Below, one piece after another: positions 1-7,048 of a stretch of DNA of 24,369 nucleotides. The notes under the pieces were generated by a model that was given only the letters and a program-made list of their open reading frames with translations, had not been told where the DNA came from and ran no database searches. The stretch comes from DATJLY01 sp035604195 (GTDB taxonomy: Bacteria > Pseudomonadota > Alphaproteobacteria > ATCC43930 > CGMCC-115725), in assembly GCA_035604195.1 (NCBI GenBank), contig DATNIY010000106.1, positions 1-24,369 of the forward strand. The letters run 5' to 3'. Both the position numbers and the translations under genes were made by a program. The stretch's first letter is position 1. Each line of letters begins with the position of its first letter.

Positions 1-327
1 CGCGTCGGCAATGCTACTGCCGAAGAGGCGATCTTCGAGGCCTGCCTGCTGCGCTTCCGGCCCATCATGATGACGACGATGGCGGCGATCATGGGCGGGC
101 TGCCGATCGCCGTCGGCATGGGCGCGGGGTCCGAGCTGCGCCGGCCGCTCGGTCTCGTCGTGGTCGGCGGCCTCGTCGTCTCGCAGGGTTTGACGCTGTT
201 CATCACGCCCGTGATCTATCTCTATCTCGAGAATCTCAGGACCTTCTTCGCCCGCCCCGGCGCGGCGGCCCCGGCGCCGGCAACGGCGCGGCTCGACAAG
301 CATTCGGCGGTGCAGCCTGGCGAGTAG
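1..327 (+). CDS. RND-family multidrug efflux permease, C-terminal fragment
   Basis: This is the last 108 codons of a gene that begins left of the window; the frame is open from base 1. The segment matches the end of AcrB/MdtB/MdtC-type inner-membrane RND transporters: RPIMMTTMAAIMGGLP is followed by a Gly-rich membrane segment (residues about 27-44), the LRRPLG loop, and a last helix ending VVSQGLTLFITPVIYLYLE. After that comes a Pro/Ala-rich cytoplasmic tail. Such pumps use the proton gradient to export drugs or metabolites, working with a periplasmic adaptor and an outer-membrane channel, none of which is visible here. The sequence resembles the MdtB/MdtC branch more than AcrB, but too little is present to name it. 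The stop lies just before a secreted TPR protein gene on the same strand, so the two may share a transcript. Confidence 0.9.
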   Translation, partial: RVGNATAEEAIFEACLLRFRPIMMTTMAAIMGGLPIAVGMGAGSELRRPLGLVVVGGLVVSQGLTLFITPVIYLYLENLRTFFARPGAAAPAPATARLDKHSAVQPGE

Positions 328-349
328 GTCACATCTGGTTTGCCTTGCG

Positions 350-1120
350 TTGATCCTCGCCGTCGCGGCAGGGGCCGCCGCCGCGGCGCCCCAGGACGCG
401 GCGAAGCCGCTGCCGATGGATGATTCCAGCCGATACGAACGCTGCCTCGCGCTGGTGCACCACGATCCCGAGCAGGCCTTCGCCACTGCCGAGGATTGGC
501 GCAAAGCGGGCGGCGGCTTTCCGGCCGAGCATTGCGCCGCGGTCGCGCTCGTCGGCCTCAAGCGCTACCAAGAGGCGGCGCAGCGCCTCGAGGCGTTGGC
601 CGGGGCGATGATGCAGGCGCAACCGCGGCTGCGCGCGGAAGCGCTCGAGCAGGCCGGGCAGGCCTGGCTTCTCGCCGATCGGGCCGGCGAGGCGAAATCG
701 GCCTTCGATGCGGCGTTGCAACTCGTGCCCGACGATCCCGACCTGCTCATCGACCGCGCCCAGGCCTATGCCGAGGCCCACAATTACTGGCCGGCGATCG
801 ACGATCTGAACCAGGCGCTCGAACTCGAGCCCAACCGCGCCGACGCGCTGATCTTCCGGGCCTCGGCCTATCGCCGGGTTGAAAACGGGCTTGACCTCGC
901 CTTGGCCGATGTGGAGCGCGCGCTGACGCTGGCGCCCGATGCCGTGCCGGGGCTGTTGGAGCGCGGCAACATCCGCGAGCTCAAGGGCGACCTCGCAGGG
1001 GCGCGCGCCGACTGGATCAAGGTGGAGACGTTGGCCCCCGCCTCGGCGGCGGCGGCGGCGGCCAAGGACAATCTGGCGCATCTCGCGCCGGCCGCACCGA
1101 AGCAAGGCGGCGAGAAATGA
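350..1120 (+). CDS. Secreted tetratricopeptide-repeat protein, start uncertain
   Basis: The protein is about 256 residues and carries several TPR units in its second half: around LLADRAGEAKSAFDAALQLV, the following DLLIDRAQAYAEAHNYWPAI stretch, and LALADVERALTLAPDAV. These give the alternating small and large residues of TPR helices with Pro at the turns. TPR arrays bind other proteins; no partner or enzymatic domain is visible. The N-terminus is a hydrophobic Ala-rich segment ending AAAAAPQ, so the protein is probably exported to the periplasm. The first ordinary start codon is TTG at 350, which leaves a signal peptide without a basic n-region. Reading back in frame gives a better signal peptide from a CTG at 317 (MASRSHLVCLALILAVAAG), which would overlap the efflux gene by 11 nt. 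It ends 9 nt before the convergent fzlA gene. Function unknown. Confidence 0.8.
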   Translation: MILAVAAGAAAAAPQDAAKPLPMDDSSRYERCLALVHHDPEQAFATAEDWRKAGGGFPAEHCAAVALVGLKRYQEAAQRLEALAGAMMQAQPRLRAEALEQAGQAWLLADRAGEAKSAFDAALQLVPDDPDLLIDRAQAYAEAHNYWPAIDDLNQALELEPNRADALIFRASAYRRVENGLDLALADVERALTLAPDAVPGLLERGNIRELKGDLAGARADWIKVETLAPASAAAAAAKDNLAHLAPAAPKQGGEK

Positions 1121-1129
1121 GGCGGCGGG

Positions 1130-1798
1130 TCAGAAATCGAGGTCGGCGTAGTGCTTGGGCGGCGGCGTCCCCGGCACATGGTCGGCGAGGATCGGGCGGA
1201 AGCTCGGCCGCGACTTGACGCGGGCGTACCACTCCTTGGCGGCGTCGTGCGCGTCCCACGGGACGTCGCTCAGATAGTCGATCGCCGAGAGATGCGCCGC
1301 CGCGGTGATGTCGGCGACCGAGAAATGATCGCCGGCGAGCCAGCGCCGGCGCTCCGCGAGATAGCCGATATAGTCGAGATGATAGGCGAGATTCGCCCGG
1401 CCGGCGCGAATCGCGGTCGAATCGGGCCCGCCCAGGCCGAGCAGGCGCTTCATGATTTTTTCGCCCAGAAGATTCTCCGTCACGTCGCGGTTCATCTTGA
1501 TGTCGAACCATGCGCACAGGCGCCGCGTCTCGGCGCGGTCGATCGGATTGAGGCCGAACAGCAGCTTGTCGCGATAAATCTCGTCGAGGAATTCGGCGAT
1601 GGCGCCGGCATCGGCCAGCACGGTGCCGTCCGGCTCGATCAGGACCGGCACCTCGCCCGCCGGGTTGAGCGCCAGGAACTCCGGCCGGCGCTCCCACGCG
1701 CGCTCGAGCCTGAGCGTGAAGTCGAGGCTCTTCTCCTGCAAGATGACGCGGATCTTGCGCGAAGCGGGCGAAAGCCAGAAATGATAGAGGAGACGCAT
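1130..1798 (-). CDS. fzlA: FzlA-type glutathione S-transferase-fold protein, FtsZ-binding division factor
   Basis: This 222-residue protein has the two-domain GST fold. The thioredoxin-like N-terminal half shows YHFWLSPASRKIRVIL, NPAGEVPVLI and DAGAIAEFLDE; the all-helical C-terminal half contains ENLLGEKIMKRL and GDHFSVADITAAAHLS. The features that mark alphaproteobacterial FzlA, as I recall them, are the long conserved C-terminal half (YLSDVPWDAHDAAKEWYARV) and the extreme C-terminal tail YADLDF. From family knowledge, FzlA binds FtsZ filaments at midcell, and its C-terminus is needed to link the Z-ring to septal wall synthesis through FtsW. It does not behave as a detoxifying GST. The ATG at 1798 fits the family start. 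The gene diverges from the DUF924 gene across an 84-nt gap. A general GST is the alternative, but the tail argues for FzlA. Confidence 0.85.
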   Translation of the reverse strand: MRLLYHFWLSPASRKIRVILQEKSLDFTLRLERAWERRPEFLALNPAGEVPVLIEPDGTVLADAGAIAEFLDEIYRDKLLFGLNPIDRAETRRLCAWFDIKMNRDVTENLLGEKIMKRLLGLGGPDSTAIRAGRANLAYHLDYIGYLAERRRWLAGDHFSVADITAAAHLSAIDYLSDVPWDAHDAAKEWYARVKSRPSFRPILADHVPGTPPPKHYADLDF

Positions 1799-1882
1799 GC
1801 GGGCGCGAATTCAGGGTTCGCCGCCGATCATATCAGAGCCGGGCGCCTGGACTGAAGAGCACGCGGCGGAAGGGAAGGCGCA

Positions 1883-2473
1883 ATGAACGCGGATGAAGAA
1901 AAGCGCATTGAAGCCCTGCTCGGGGTCTGGTTCGGCCTGCCGGGCACGCCCGATTACGACCGCCCGCGCCAAGTCTGGTTCACCGTCGACCCCGCCTTCG
2001 ACGCGCTGCTGCGTGAGCGGTTTCAGGCCGATCAGACCCGCGCCGCTTCGGGCGGCTACGACCATTGGGCGGCGGCGCGGGACCCGGCGCTGGCGCTGGT
2101 GCTGCTGCTCGATCAATTGCCGCGCAACCTCTATCGCGGCACGGCGCAGGCCTATGCCAGCGACGCTAAGGCGCGCAGCGTCGCGCGCCTGGCCTTGGCG
2201 CAAGGCTTCGATGCCGCCGTGTCTGCGGTGCGGCGCGGCTTTTTCTACCTGCCCTTCGAGCACAGCGAGGATCTTGCCGACCAAGAGCTGAGCCTGCGCC
2301 TCTTCGGTGCACTCCACCCCGAGGCCGAGCGCGACAGCCAGCTCCGCTACGCCCGGCGCCATCGCGACATCATTGCCCGCTTCGGCCGCTTCCCACATCG
2401 CAACGCGGCGCTCGGCCGGGCCACGACTGCTGCCGAGGCGGCGTTTCTGCAGGAGCCGGACTCGTCGTTCTAG
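1883..2473 (+). CDS. DUF924 family protein
   Basis: This 196-residue soluble protein has the hallmarks of DUF924: an N-terminal WFG...P...R..WF pattern (VWFGLPGTPDYDRPRQVWF), then LVLLLDQLPRNLYRGTAQAY, FFYLPFEHSEDLADQ, and RHRDIIARFGRFPHRNAALGR near the C-terminus. The fold is all-helical and TPR-like; no biochemical role is established for the family. The ATG at 1883 is preceded by an AAGGGAAGG ribosome binding site at 1869-1877. The last four bases, CTAG (2470-2473), are shared with the stop codon of the convergent NDUFA9-like gene. It is not obviously linked in function to either neighbour. Confidence 0.9.
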   Translation: MNADEEKRIEALLGVWFGLPGTPDYDRPRQVWFTVDPAFDALLRERFQADQTRAASGGYDHWAAARDPALALVLLLDQLPRNLYRGTAQAYASDAKARSVARLALAQGFDAAVSAVRRGFFYLPFEHSEDLADQELSLRLFGALHPEAERDSQLRYARRHRDIIARFGRFPHRNAALGRATTAAEAAFLQEPDSSF

Positions 2474-3435
2474 GGCGTGGTGACGATGTGCGGCACGCCG
2501 CCCAAGGGCCGCCCGCCGTGACGGAAGCGGTCGAGATAGAAGGGCAGGACCAGCTCCATGGCGGTGGGCGTGATCCCCAACTCGGCGAGACCAGGGGCGC
2601 CCGGAGCCACGACATTGTCGCGCTTGAGCATGCGCAGCTGGTCGCGGGTGATAAGCGGGTGCGGCAGGCGCTCGACCACCAGCGCATTGAGCGCGGCAAG
2701 CCCGAAGGGGATCGGGACGAGCAGGCGCTTGCGGCCGATCTCGCGCAGCAGCAGCTCCATCAGCTGGCGGAAGGTGAAGACCTCCGGGCCGCCCAACTCG
2801 AAGACGCGGCCGGCGGCGTCCTCGCGCTCGAGCACGGCCAGCGCAGCGTCGGCGACGTCGCCGACATAGACCGGCTGGAACCGGGTCGTGCCGCCACCGA
2901 TGAGCGGCAGCGCCGTCGACACGCGCGCGAGCGCGCCGAAGCGATTGAAAAAAGCGTCGTCGGGACCGAAGACGATCGAGGGACGCAGGATGACTGCCTC
3001 GGCAAACCCCGCGTGGAGCGCGCTTTCGCCGGCCGCCTTGCTGCGGCCATAGGCGGCGGGCGAAGCGGGATCGGCGCCGATCGCGGAAATGTGGACGAGA
3101 CGCTTCACCCCTGCGCTTTTCGCCAGCGCTCCCAAGCGCGCGGGCAGGCGGTGATGCAGCGCGTCGAAGGTTTGTCGCCCGCGCTCGTAGAGAATGCCGA
3201 CGGCGTTGACCACCGCATCCGCCCCGGCGAGCACCGCAGAGAGCGCCGCATCATTGCCGAGGTCGGCATCGACCAATGCGATCTGCCCGACATCGCCCAT
3301 CGGCCGCAGGAAACGGGCGGCGCTCGCATGCCGGCTCACCGCCGCGATCAGCGCGCCTTGCGCGGCGAGCCGCTTGACGATGGAGCGCCCGATGAAGCCG
3401 GAGGCGCCCAAAATTGTCACTCGCAAATGCCGCAT
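2470..3435 (-). CDS. Complex I NDUFA9 subunit family protein (atypical SDR / NAD(P)-dependent epimerase fold)
   Basis: The protein is 321 residues, starting at MRHLRVTILGASGFIGR. The N-terminal Rossmann motif GASGFIG (about residues 10-16) binds NAD(P)(H). VNAVGILYE and HISAIGADPASPAAYGRSKA follow, where the classical Tyr-x-x-x-Lys appears as YGRSK. LRPSIVFGPDDAFFNRF and the substrate-side segment QPVYVGDVADA are also family hallmarks. Bacterial members resemble the mitochondrial NDUFA9 accessory subunit of respiratory complex I; whether they work with complex I in bacteria is less certain. The ATG at 3435 was chosen over upstream in-frame codons because GGGGAAG sits 8-10 nt before it and the GxxGxxG motif is then at the usual place. 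It converges on and overlaps the DUF924 gene by four bases, and lies divergent from the tRNA-Leu promoter. Confidence 0.88.
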   Translation of the reverse strand: MRHLRVTILGASGFIGRSIVKRLAAQGALIAAVSRHASAARFLRPMGDVGQIALVDADLGNDAALSAVLAGADAVVNAVGILYERGRQTFDALHHRLPARLGALAKSAGVKRLVHISAIGADPASPAAYGRSKAAGESALHAGFAEAVILRPSIVFGPDDAFFNRFGALARVSTALPLIGGGTTRFQPVYVGDVADAALAVLEREDAAGRVFELGGPEVFTFRQLMELLLREIGRKRLLVPIPFGLAALNALVVERLPHPLITRDQLRMLKRDNVVAPGAPGLAELGITPTAMELVLPFYLDRFRHGGRPLGGVPHIVTTP

Positions 3436-3537
3436 GGCGATGCCGCTTCCCCGATTCGATGGCAAGAGCGCCTCTATACTACGGCGCTCGACTTCTGGCG
3501 AGACGGGCGAGCGGCCGCGCCGGACGGGACGCCGGCA

Positions 3538-3566
3538 TTGACAGACTTCCCGCCCTTGCCTAAGCA
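3538..3566 (+). promoter_or_regulatory. Putative housekeeping promoter of tRNA-Leu(CAG)
   Basis: A perfect -35 hexamer TTGACA lies at 3538-3543, then 17 nt, then TAAGCA (3561-3566) in the -10 position, placing transcription start a few bases before the tRNA 5' end at 3577. The -10 match is weak, as is common in high-GC alphaproteobacteria. Confidence 0.5.
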
Positions 3567-3576
3567 AAGGCGCGAT

Positions 3577-3663
3577 GCCCTGGTGGCGGAATTGGTAGAC
3601 GCGCTAGATTCAGGTTCTAGTGACCGAAAGGTCGTGGAAGTTCGAGTCTTCTCCAGGGCACCA
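3577..3663 (+). tRNA. tRNA-Leu (anticodon CAG)
   Basis: This is a class II tRNA of 87 nt including an encoded CCA (3661-3663). The acceptor arms GCCCTGG (3577-3583) and CCAGGGC (3653-3659) pair fully, with discriminator A at 3660. The anticodon stem CTAGA/TCTAG encloses loop TTCAGGT, giving anticodon CAG, which reads CUG leucine codons, very common in this GC-rich DNA. The long variable arm GACC-GAAA-GGTC is the leucine-type extra arm. The T-arm shows GTTCGAGTC. An RNase D gene starts 50 nt downstream on the same strand. Confidence 0.97.
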
Positions 3664-3713
3664 TGGGCCCTCTTTGCCGCGTTCCGCGTGCGGACCGGCG
3701 CCGGTGATTCCGC

Positions 3714-4325
3714 GTGAGCATCCATCTCCATTCCGGTGACCTGCCCTCCGGCCTCGATTTCGGCGACAGCGTCGCTATCGATACCGAGACGATGGGCCTG
3801 GAGCCGCATCGCGACCGGCTGTGCCTGGCGCAGCTCTCGGCCGGCGACGGCATCTGTCATCTCGTGCAGTTCGCCACCGAAATCCATGACGCGCCCAATC
3901 TCAAGGCGCTGCTCGCCGATCCCAAGCTGCTCAAGATCTTCCATTTCGGCCGCTTCGACATCGCCGTGCTGCGCCATCATTTGGGCGTGCTGGCGGCGCC
4001 GGTCTATTGCACCAAGATCGCCTCGAAGCTGGCGCGCACCTTCACCGACCGCCACGGGCTCAAGGACCTCTGCCGCGACCTTCTCGGCATCGAGTTGTCG
4101 AAGCAGCAGCAGACTTCAGATTGGGGCGCCGAGCAGCTCACCGACGAGCAGCTGCGTTACGCCGCCGCCGATGTGCTGCATCTGCATGCGCTGCGCACGC
4201 GACTCGACGCGATGCTCGCGCGCGAGGGCCGGCAGACCCTGGCGCAGGCCTGCTTTGCCTTTCTGCCGACCCGGGCGCTGCTCGATCTCTCCGGTTTCGC
4301 CGGCGGGGACATCTTCGAGCATTGA
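3714..4325 (+). CDS. rnd: Ribonuclease D, short form (3'-5' exonuclease)
   Basis: This 203-residue protein is a DEDD-family 3'-5' exonuclease domain without the HRDC domains of enterobacterial RNase D, which is the usual short alphaproteobacterial form. ExoI is seen as AIDTETMGL (D23, E25), ExoII as KIFHFGRFDIAVLRHH (D82), and ExoIII as LRYAAADVLHLHAL (Y149, D153), so all four acidic ligands and the DEDDy tyrosine are present. Related enzymes trim tRNA 3' ends and other small RNAs. The GTG at 3714 is the first start in frame after the tRNA; the ribosome binding site is poor. It lies 50 nt downstream of tRNA-Leu with no clear terminator between, so readthrough from the tRNA promoter probably supplies its mRNA. 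A 12-nt palindrome ACCGGCGCCGGT lies at 3694-3705. Confidence 0.9.
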   Translation: MSIHLHSGDLPSGLDFGDSVAIDTETMGLEPHRDRLCLAQLSAGDGICHLVQFATEIHDAPNLKALLADPKLLKIFHFGRFDIAVLRHHLGVLAAPVYCTKIASKLARTFTDRHGLKDLCRDLLGIELSKQQQTSDWGAEQLTDEQLRYAAADVLHLHALRTRLDAMLAREGRQTLAQACFAFLPTRALLDLSGFAGGDIFEH

Positions 4326-4376
4326 GGTGCTACGCTCGGTCGCGGCAGCGCGAGCCGATGTTCTCGCCTCGTTCGA

Positions 4377-4405
4377 TTGACCTTGCGGAGATAGAACGCC
4401 ATATT
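4377..4405 (+). promoter_or_regulatory. Putative promoter of the kdsD-lptCAB operon
   Basis: TTGACC (4377-4382), a 17-nt spacer and CATATT (4400-4405) make a reasonable sigma-70-type promoter in the 137-nt gap between rnd and kdsD. The predicted start near 4412 gives a leader of about 50 nt and rules out the upstream in-frame ATG at 4358 as the kdsD start. Confidence 0.5.
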
Positions 4406-4462
4406 GGGCGCGTATCATGCGGTGGGAGCAGCGGCCTCAGCGCTCCAGAACCCATAGGGGAC

Positions 4463-5461
4463 ATGCGCAACCAAGGACGCTCCCTGCGCCGGCTCGCCCC
4501 GAATGACGCCGCCGACATCGCGGCCGCACGCCGCGTCTTACGCGCCGAAATCGCCGGCTTGCAAGCGCTCGTCGATGGGCTCGATGGCAGTTTCAGCGAG
4601 GCTCTCGATCGCTTAAGCCGAATCGGCGGCCGGCTCATCGTCACCGGCATGGGGAAGAGCGGCCATATCGCGCGCAAGATCGCGGCGACGCTGTCTTCGA
4701 CCGGGACGCCCGCGCAATTCGTTCATCCCGCCGAAGCGAGCCACGGCGATCTCGGCGTCATCGCCGAGGGTGACGCGGTGCTGGCCTTGTCGAATTCAGG
4801 CGATACCGCGGAGCTCGAGGACATTATCGCTTTCACCCGGCGCTTCCGCATCCTGCTCGTCGCGATGACGCGGCGCGACAACAGTGCGCTCGCCGAGGCG
4901 GCCGACGTGACCTTGTTGCTGCCGGCATCGGCCGAGGCCTGCCCGATGGGCCTCGCCCCCACCACCTCGACGACGATGATGCTGGCCTTGGGCGACGCGC
5001 TGGCGGTGGCGCTCTTGGAGCGCAAGGGTTTCTCCGCCAGCGACTTTCAGCGCCTCCATCCCGGCGGCCGTATCGGCCGGCGGCTGCTGCGCGTTCTCGA
5101 TCTCATGCACGAGGGCGAGAAGATACCGCTCGCTGCGCGCGGCACCGCCATGTCCGACGCGATTCTCATCATGACCGCCAAGAGCTTCGGCTGCGTCGGC
5201 ATCATCGATGCCGAGGGCCGGCTCGAAGGCATCCTCACCGATGGCGATTTGCGCCGGCACATGGGCGACGCGCTGTTGCGCGCGCCGGTGGAGCGGGTGA
5301 TGAGCCCGCGCCCCAAGACGATTCGGCCGCAGGCGCTCGCCGCCGAGGCGCTGGGCCGGATGAACGAGCAGAAGATCACCAGCTTGTTCGTGGTCGACGA
5401 TGATGGCCGGCCGCTCGGCATTCTGCACATCCACGACTGCCTTCGGGCGGGAGTGGCGTGA
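4463..5461 (+). CDS. kdsD: D-arabinose 5-phosphate isomerase (KpsF/GutQ family)
   Basis: The 332-residue enzyme converts D-ribulose 5-phosphate to D-arabinose 5-phosphate, the first committed step toward Kdo, the inner-core sugar of lipopolysaccharide. A SIS domain fills the first half, with VTGMGKSGHIARKIAATLSS (residues 60-79), EASHGDLG (H94) and ALSNSGDT (108-115), the phosphate-binding serine loop, then PTTSTTMMLALGDALA. Two CBS domains follow (about 210-265 and 275-330), ending with VVDDDGRPLGILHIHDCL. This is the length and order of characterised KdsD proteins. ATG 4463 was chosen because AGGGG sits just before it and the frame upstream lacks family residues. The stop overlaps the lptC GTG, so translation is probably coupled. 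It heads the LPS synthesis and export operon; no kdsC is seen between it and lptC. Confidence 0.93.
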   Translation: MRNQGRSLRRLAPNDAADIAAARRVLRAEIAGLQALVDGLDGSFSEALDRLSRIGGRLIVTGMGKSGHIARKIAATLSSTGTPAQFVHPAEASHGDLGVIAEGDAVLALSNSGDTAELEDIIAFTRRFRILLVAMTRRDNSALAEAADVTLLLPASAEACPMGLAPTTSTTMMLALGDALAVALLERKGFSASDFQRLHPGGRIGRRLLRVLDLMHEGEKIPLAARGTAMSDAILIMTAKSFGCVGIIDAEGRLEGILTDGDLRRHMGDALLRAPVERVMSPRPKTIRPQALAAEALGRMNEQKITSLFVVDDDGRPLGILHIHDCLRAGVA

Positions 5462-6117
5462 AGATGCGGCTCGACTCGGTCTTTCCAGCGCGATCGGCGA
5501 CGCGCCGGCGTGCTGCGCTCGGCGGCCGCTACAGCCGCTTCGTTGCGCTGGCGAAGCTGGTCCTGCCGGCGATCGCGATCGGGCTCTTGCTGCTGATTGC
5601 CGTCTGGCCGCGGTTCATGCTGATGTTCGAGCGGATGCGGCTCAAGGCGCCGCCGATCGATCTGAGCGAGGCGCGCGACCTGCGCATGGTATCGGTGCAC
5701 TACACCGGAATCGACCGCGAGAACCGGCCCTTCGTGGTCACCGCCGACGTCGCGCATCAGACGCCCAAGGTCGACGATCTCATCTCGCTCGAAAACCCCA
5801 AGGCCGATCTGAAGACCGCGAGCGGCGGCTGGCTCGAACTCGGCTCCTACACCGGGATCTATCAGCCGCAGCCGCAGCTTCTCGATCTCTTCGGCGATGT
5901 CGCGCTCTATCAGGACAGGGGCAACGAGTTCCATTCCGACAGCGCCCGCATCGACATGGCCAAAGGCACCGCCGAGAGCAGCGACAGGGTGACCGGCCAA
6001 GGCCCCTTCGGCAATGTCGTGGCGCAGGGCATTCGCATTCTCGACCGCGGCGACACGGTCATCTTCACCGGCCACACCTATCTGGTGATCGCGCCGCGCG
6101 ATAAGGCGCCGCAGTGA
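5458..6117 (+). CDS. lptC: LPS export ABC transporter periplasmic protein LptC
   Basis: The 219-residue protein has one N-terminal membrane anchor (about residues 29-52, FVALAKLVLPAIAIGLLLLI) after a basic stretch, then a periplasmic beta-jellyroll region. The latter begins RMVSVHYTGIDRENRPFVVT and continues through GSYTGIYQPQPQLLDLFGDV to a C-terminal GNVVAQGIRILDRGDTVIF, the LptC domain pattern. LptC accepts LPS extracted by LptB2FG and passes it to LptA. The GTG at 5458 overlaps the kdsD stop by GTGA; an ATG two codons on (5464) is an equally possible start. The stop overlaps the lptA GTG by the same 4-nt arrangement, so kdsD, lptC and lptA appear to be translationally coupled. Confidence 0.9.
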   Translation: MKMRLDSVFPARSATRRRAALGGRYSRFVALAKLVLPAIAIGLLLLIAVWPRFMLMFERMRLKAPPIDLSEARDLRMVSVHYTGIDRENRPFVVTADVAHQTPKVDDLISLENPKADLKTASGGWLELGSYTGIYQPQPQLLDLFGDVALYQDRGNEFHSDSARIDMAKGTAESSDRVTGQGPFGNVVAQGIRILDRGDTVIFTGHTYLVIAPRDKAPQ

Positions 6118-7034
6118 GGCTCGCCGCCGGCGTCCTGGCGCTGAGCGCGGTATGGCTCGCCCACGCCGCCGCGGCCGCCGAGGTGCAGGCGCCGAGTCTC
6201 GGCGGCCTCGGGCTCGAAAACAACGGCAGGCCCATCGCCATCGAGGCCGATCAGGGCATCGAGTGGGAGCAGCAGTATCGCGTCTATATCGCACGCGGCA
6301 ACGTCAAGGCGACGCGCGGCGACGATACGCTCTACGCCGAAACGCTCTATGCCTATTATCGACCGACCGGGAGCGGTGCGACGCCGGCCAGCGCCGGGGG
6401 CGAGCGCAGCAAGCCCGGCGACCCCGCGCCTCTTGCGGACGGCTCGACCGAGGTCTTCCGCATCGAGGCCGAGGGCAATGTGCGCCTGGCGACGCCGACG
6501 CAGACGGCTTATGGCGACCACGCCGTCTATGACGTCGATCAGGGGCTCTTGGTGATGACCGGCAAGAATTTGCGGCTGGTTACGCCGCGCGACACGGTGA
6601 CCGCGCACGACAGTCTCGAATGGTGGGACCGCAAGCAGCTCGGCGTCGCTCGCGGCGATGCGGTAGCCATCCGCGAGACCAAGCGCATTCGCGCCGACGT
6701 GCTGACCGCGACCGTAGAGAAACTGCCCAACCAGGCCTCGCATATCAGCCGTATCGACGGCAGCGGCAACGTCCTCGTCGCCTCGGTCGACCAGATCGCG
6801 CGTGGCGATGTCGGCGTCTATAATGTCGACACCGGCATCGCCACGCTGTCGCGGCATGTCACGCTCACCCGGGGCGAGAGCGAATTGCGGGGACAATACG
6901 CCGTGGTCGATCTCAACCAGAACATCGGCCGCCTCCTGAGCGCGCCGCCGAGCGCCAGCCTCACCGGCCCGCATCCGCCGCGCGTCGAGGGCTTGCTGGT
7001 GCCGCGACCGAGGCCGGATGCGGCGGCGCGGTAG
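6114..7034 (+). CDS. lptA: LPS transport periplasmic bridge protein LptA (OstA family)
   Basis: At 306 residues this is longer than the roughly 185-residue enterobacterial LptA. A signal peptide (MRLAAGVLALSAVWLAHAAAA) is followed by the OstA/LptA region starting PIAIEADQGIEWEQQYRVYI. Three OstA-like beta units can be seen: GNVKATRGDDTLYAETLYAY, GNVRLATPTQTAYGDHAVYD and GNVLVASVDQIARGDVGVYN, each beginning GNV. A Gly/Pro-rich insert (about residues 84-107) separates the first two. The protein polymerises into the beta-sheet slide that carries LPS across the periplasm between LptC and LptD. The GTG start overlaps the lptC stop. The C-terminal Pro/Arg-rich tail is unlike the core and probably disordered. 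Confidence 0.9.
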   Translation: MRLAAGVLALSAVWLAHAAAAAEVQAPSLGGLGLENNGRPIAIEADQGIEWEQQYRVYIARGNVKATRGDDTLYAETLYAYYRPTGSGATPASAGGERSKPGDPAPLADGSTEVFRIEAEGNVRLATPTQTAYGDHAVYDVDQGLLVMTGKNLRLVTPRDTVTAHDSLEWWDRKQLGVARGDAVAIRETKRIRADVLTATVEKLPNQASHISRIDGSGNVLVASVDQIARGDVGVYNVDTGIATLSRHVTLTRGESELRGQYAVVDLNQNIGRLLSAPPSASLTGPHPPRVEGLLVPRPRPDAAAR

Positions 7035-7048
7035 CGGGCGCGGGTCGC

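Noticed and set aside
3694..3705. Palindrome ACCGGCGCCGGT before rnd as an operator
   Set aside because: Twelve-base GC palindromes are expected by chance in this composition, and nothing else points to a regulator.
2488..3717. Plus-strand ORF of 409 codons
   Set aside because: It lies opposite the NDUFA9-like gene and runs through tRNA-Leu. Its product has no recognisable motif and is Arg/Gly-rich, as expected from the reverse strand of GC-rich coding DNA.
4358..4462. In-frame N-terminal extension of kdsD from ATG 4358
   Set aside because: The extension has no family residues, and a promoter candidate (4377-4405) would start transcription downstream of that ATG.
5047..6294. Minus-strand ORF of 415 codons
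   Set aside because: Antisense to kdsD, lptC and lptA; composition artefact of high GC.
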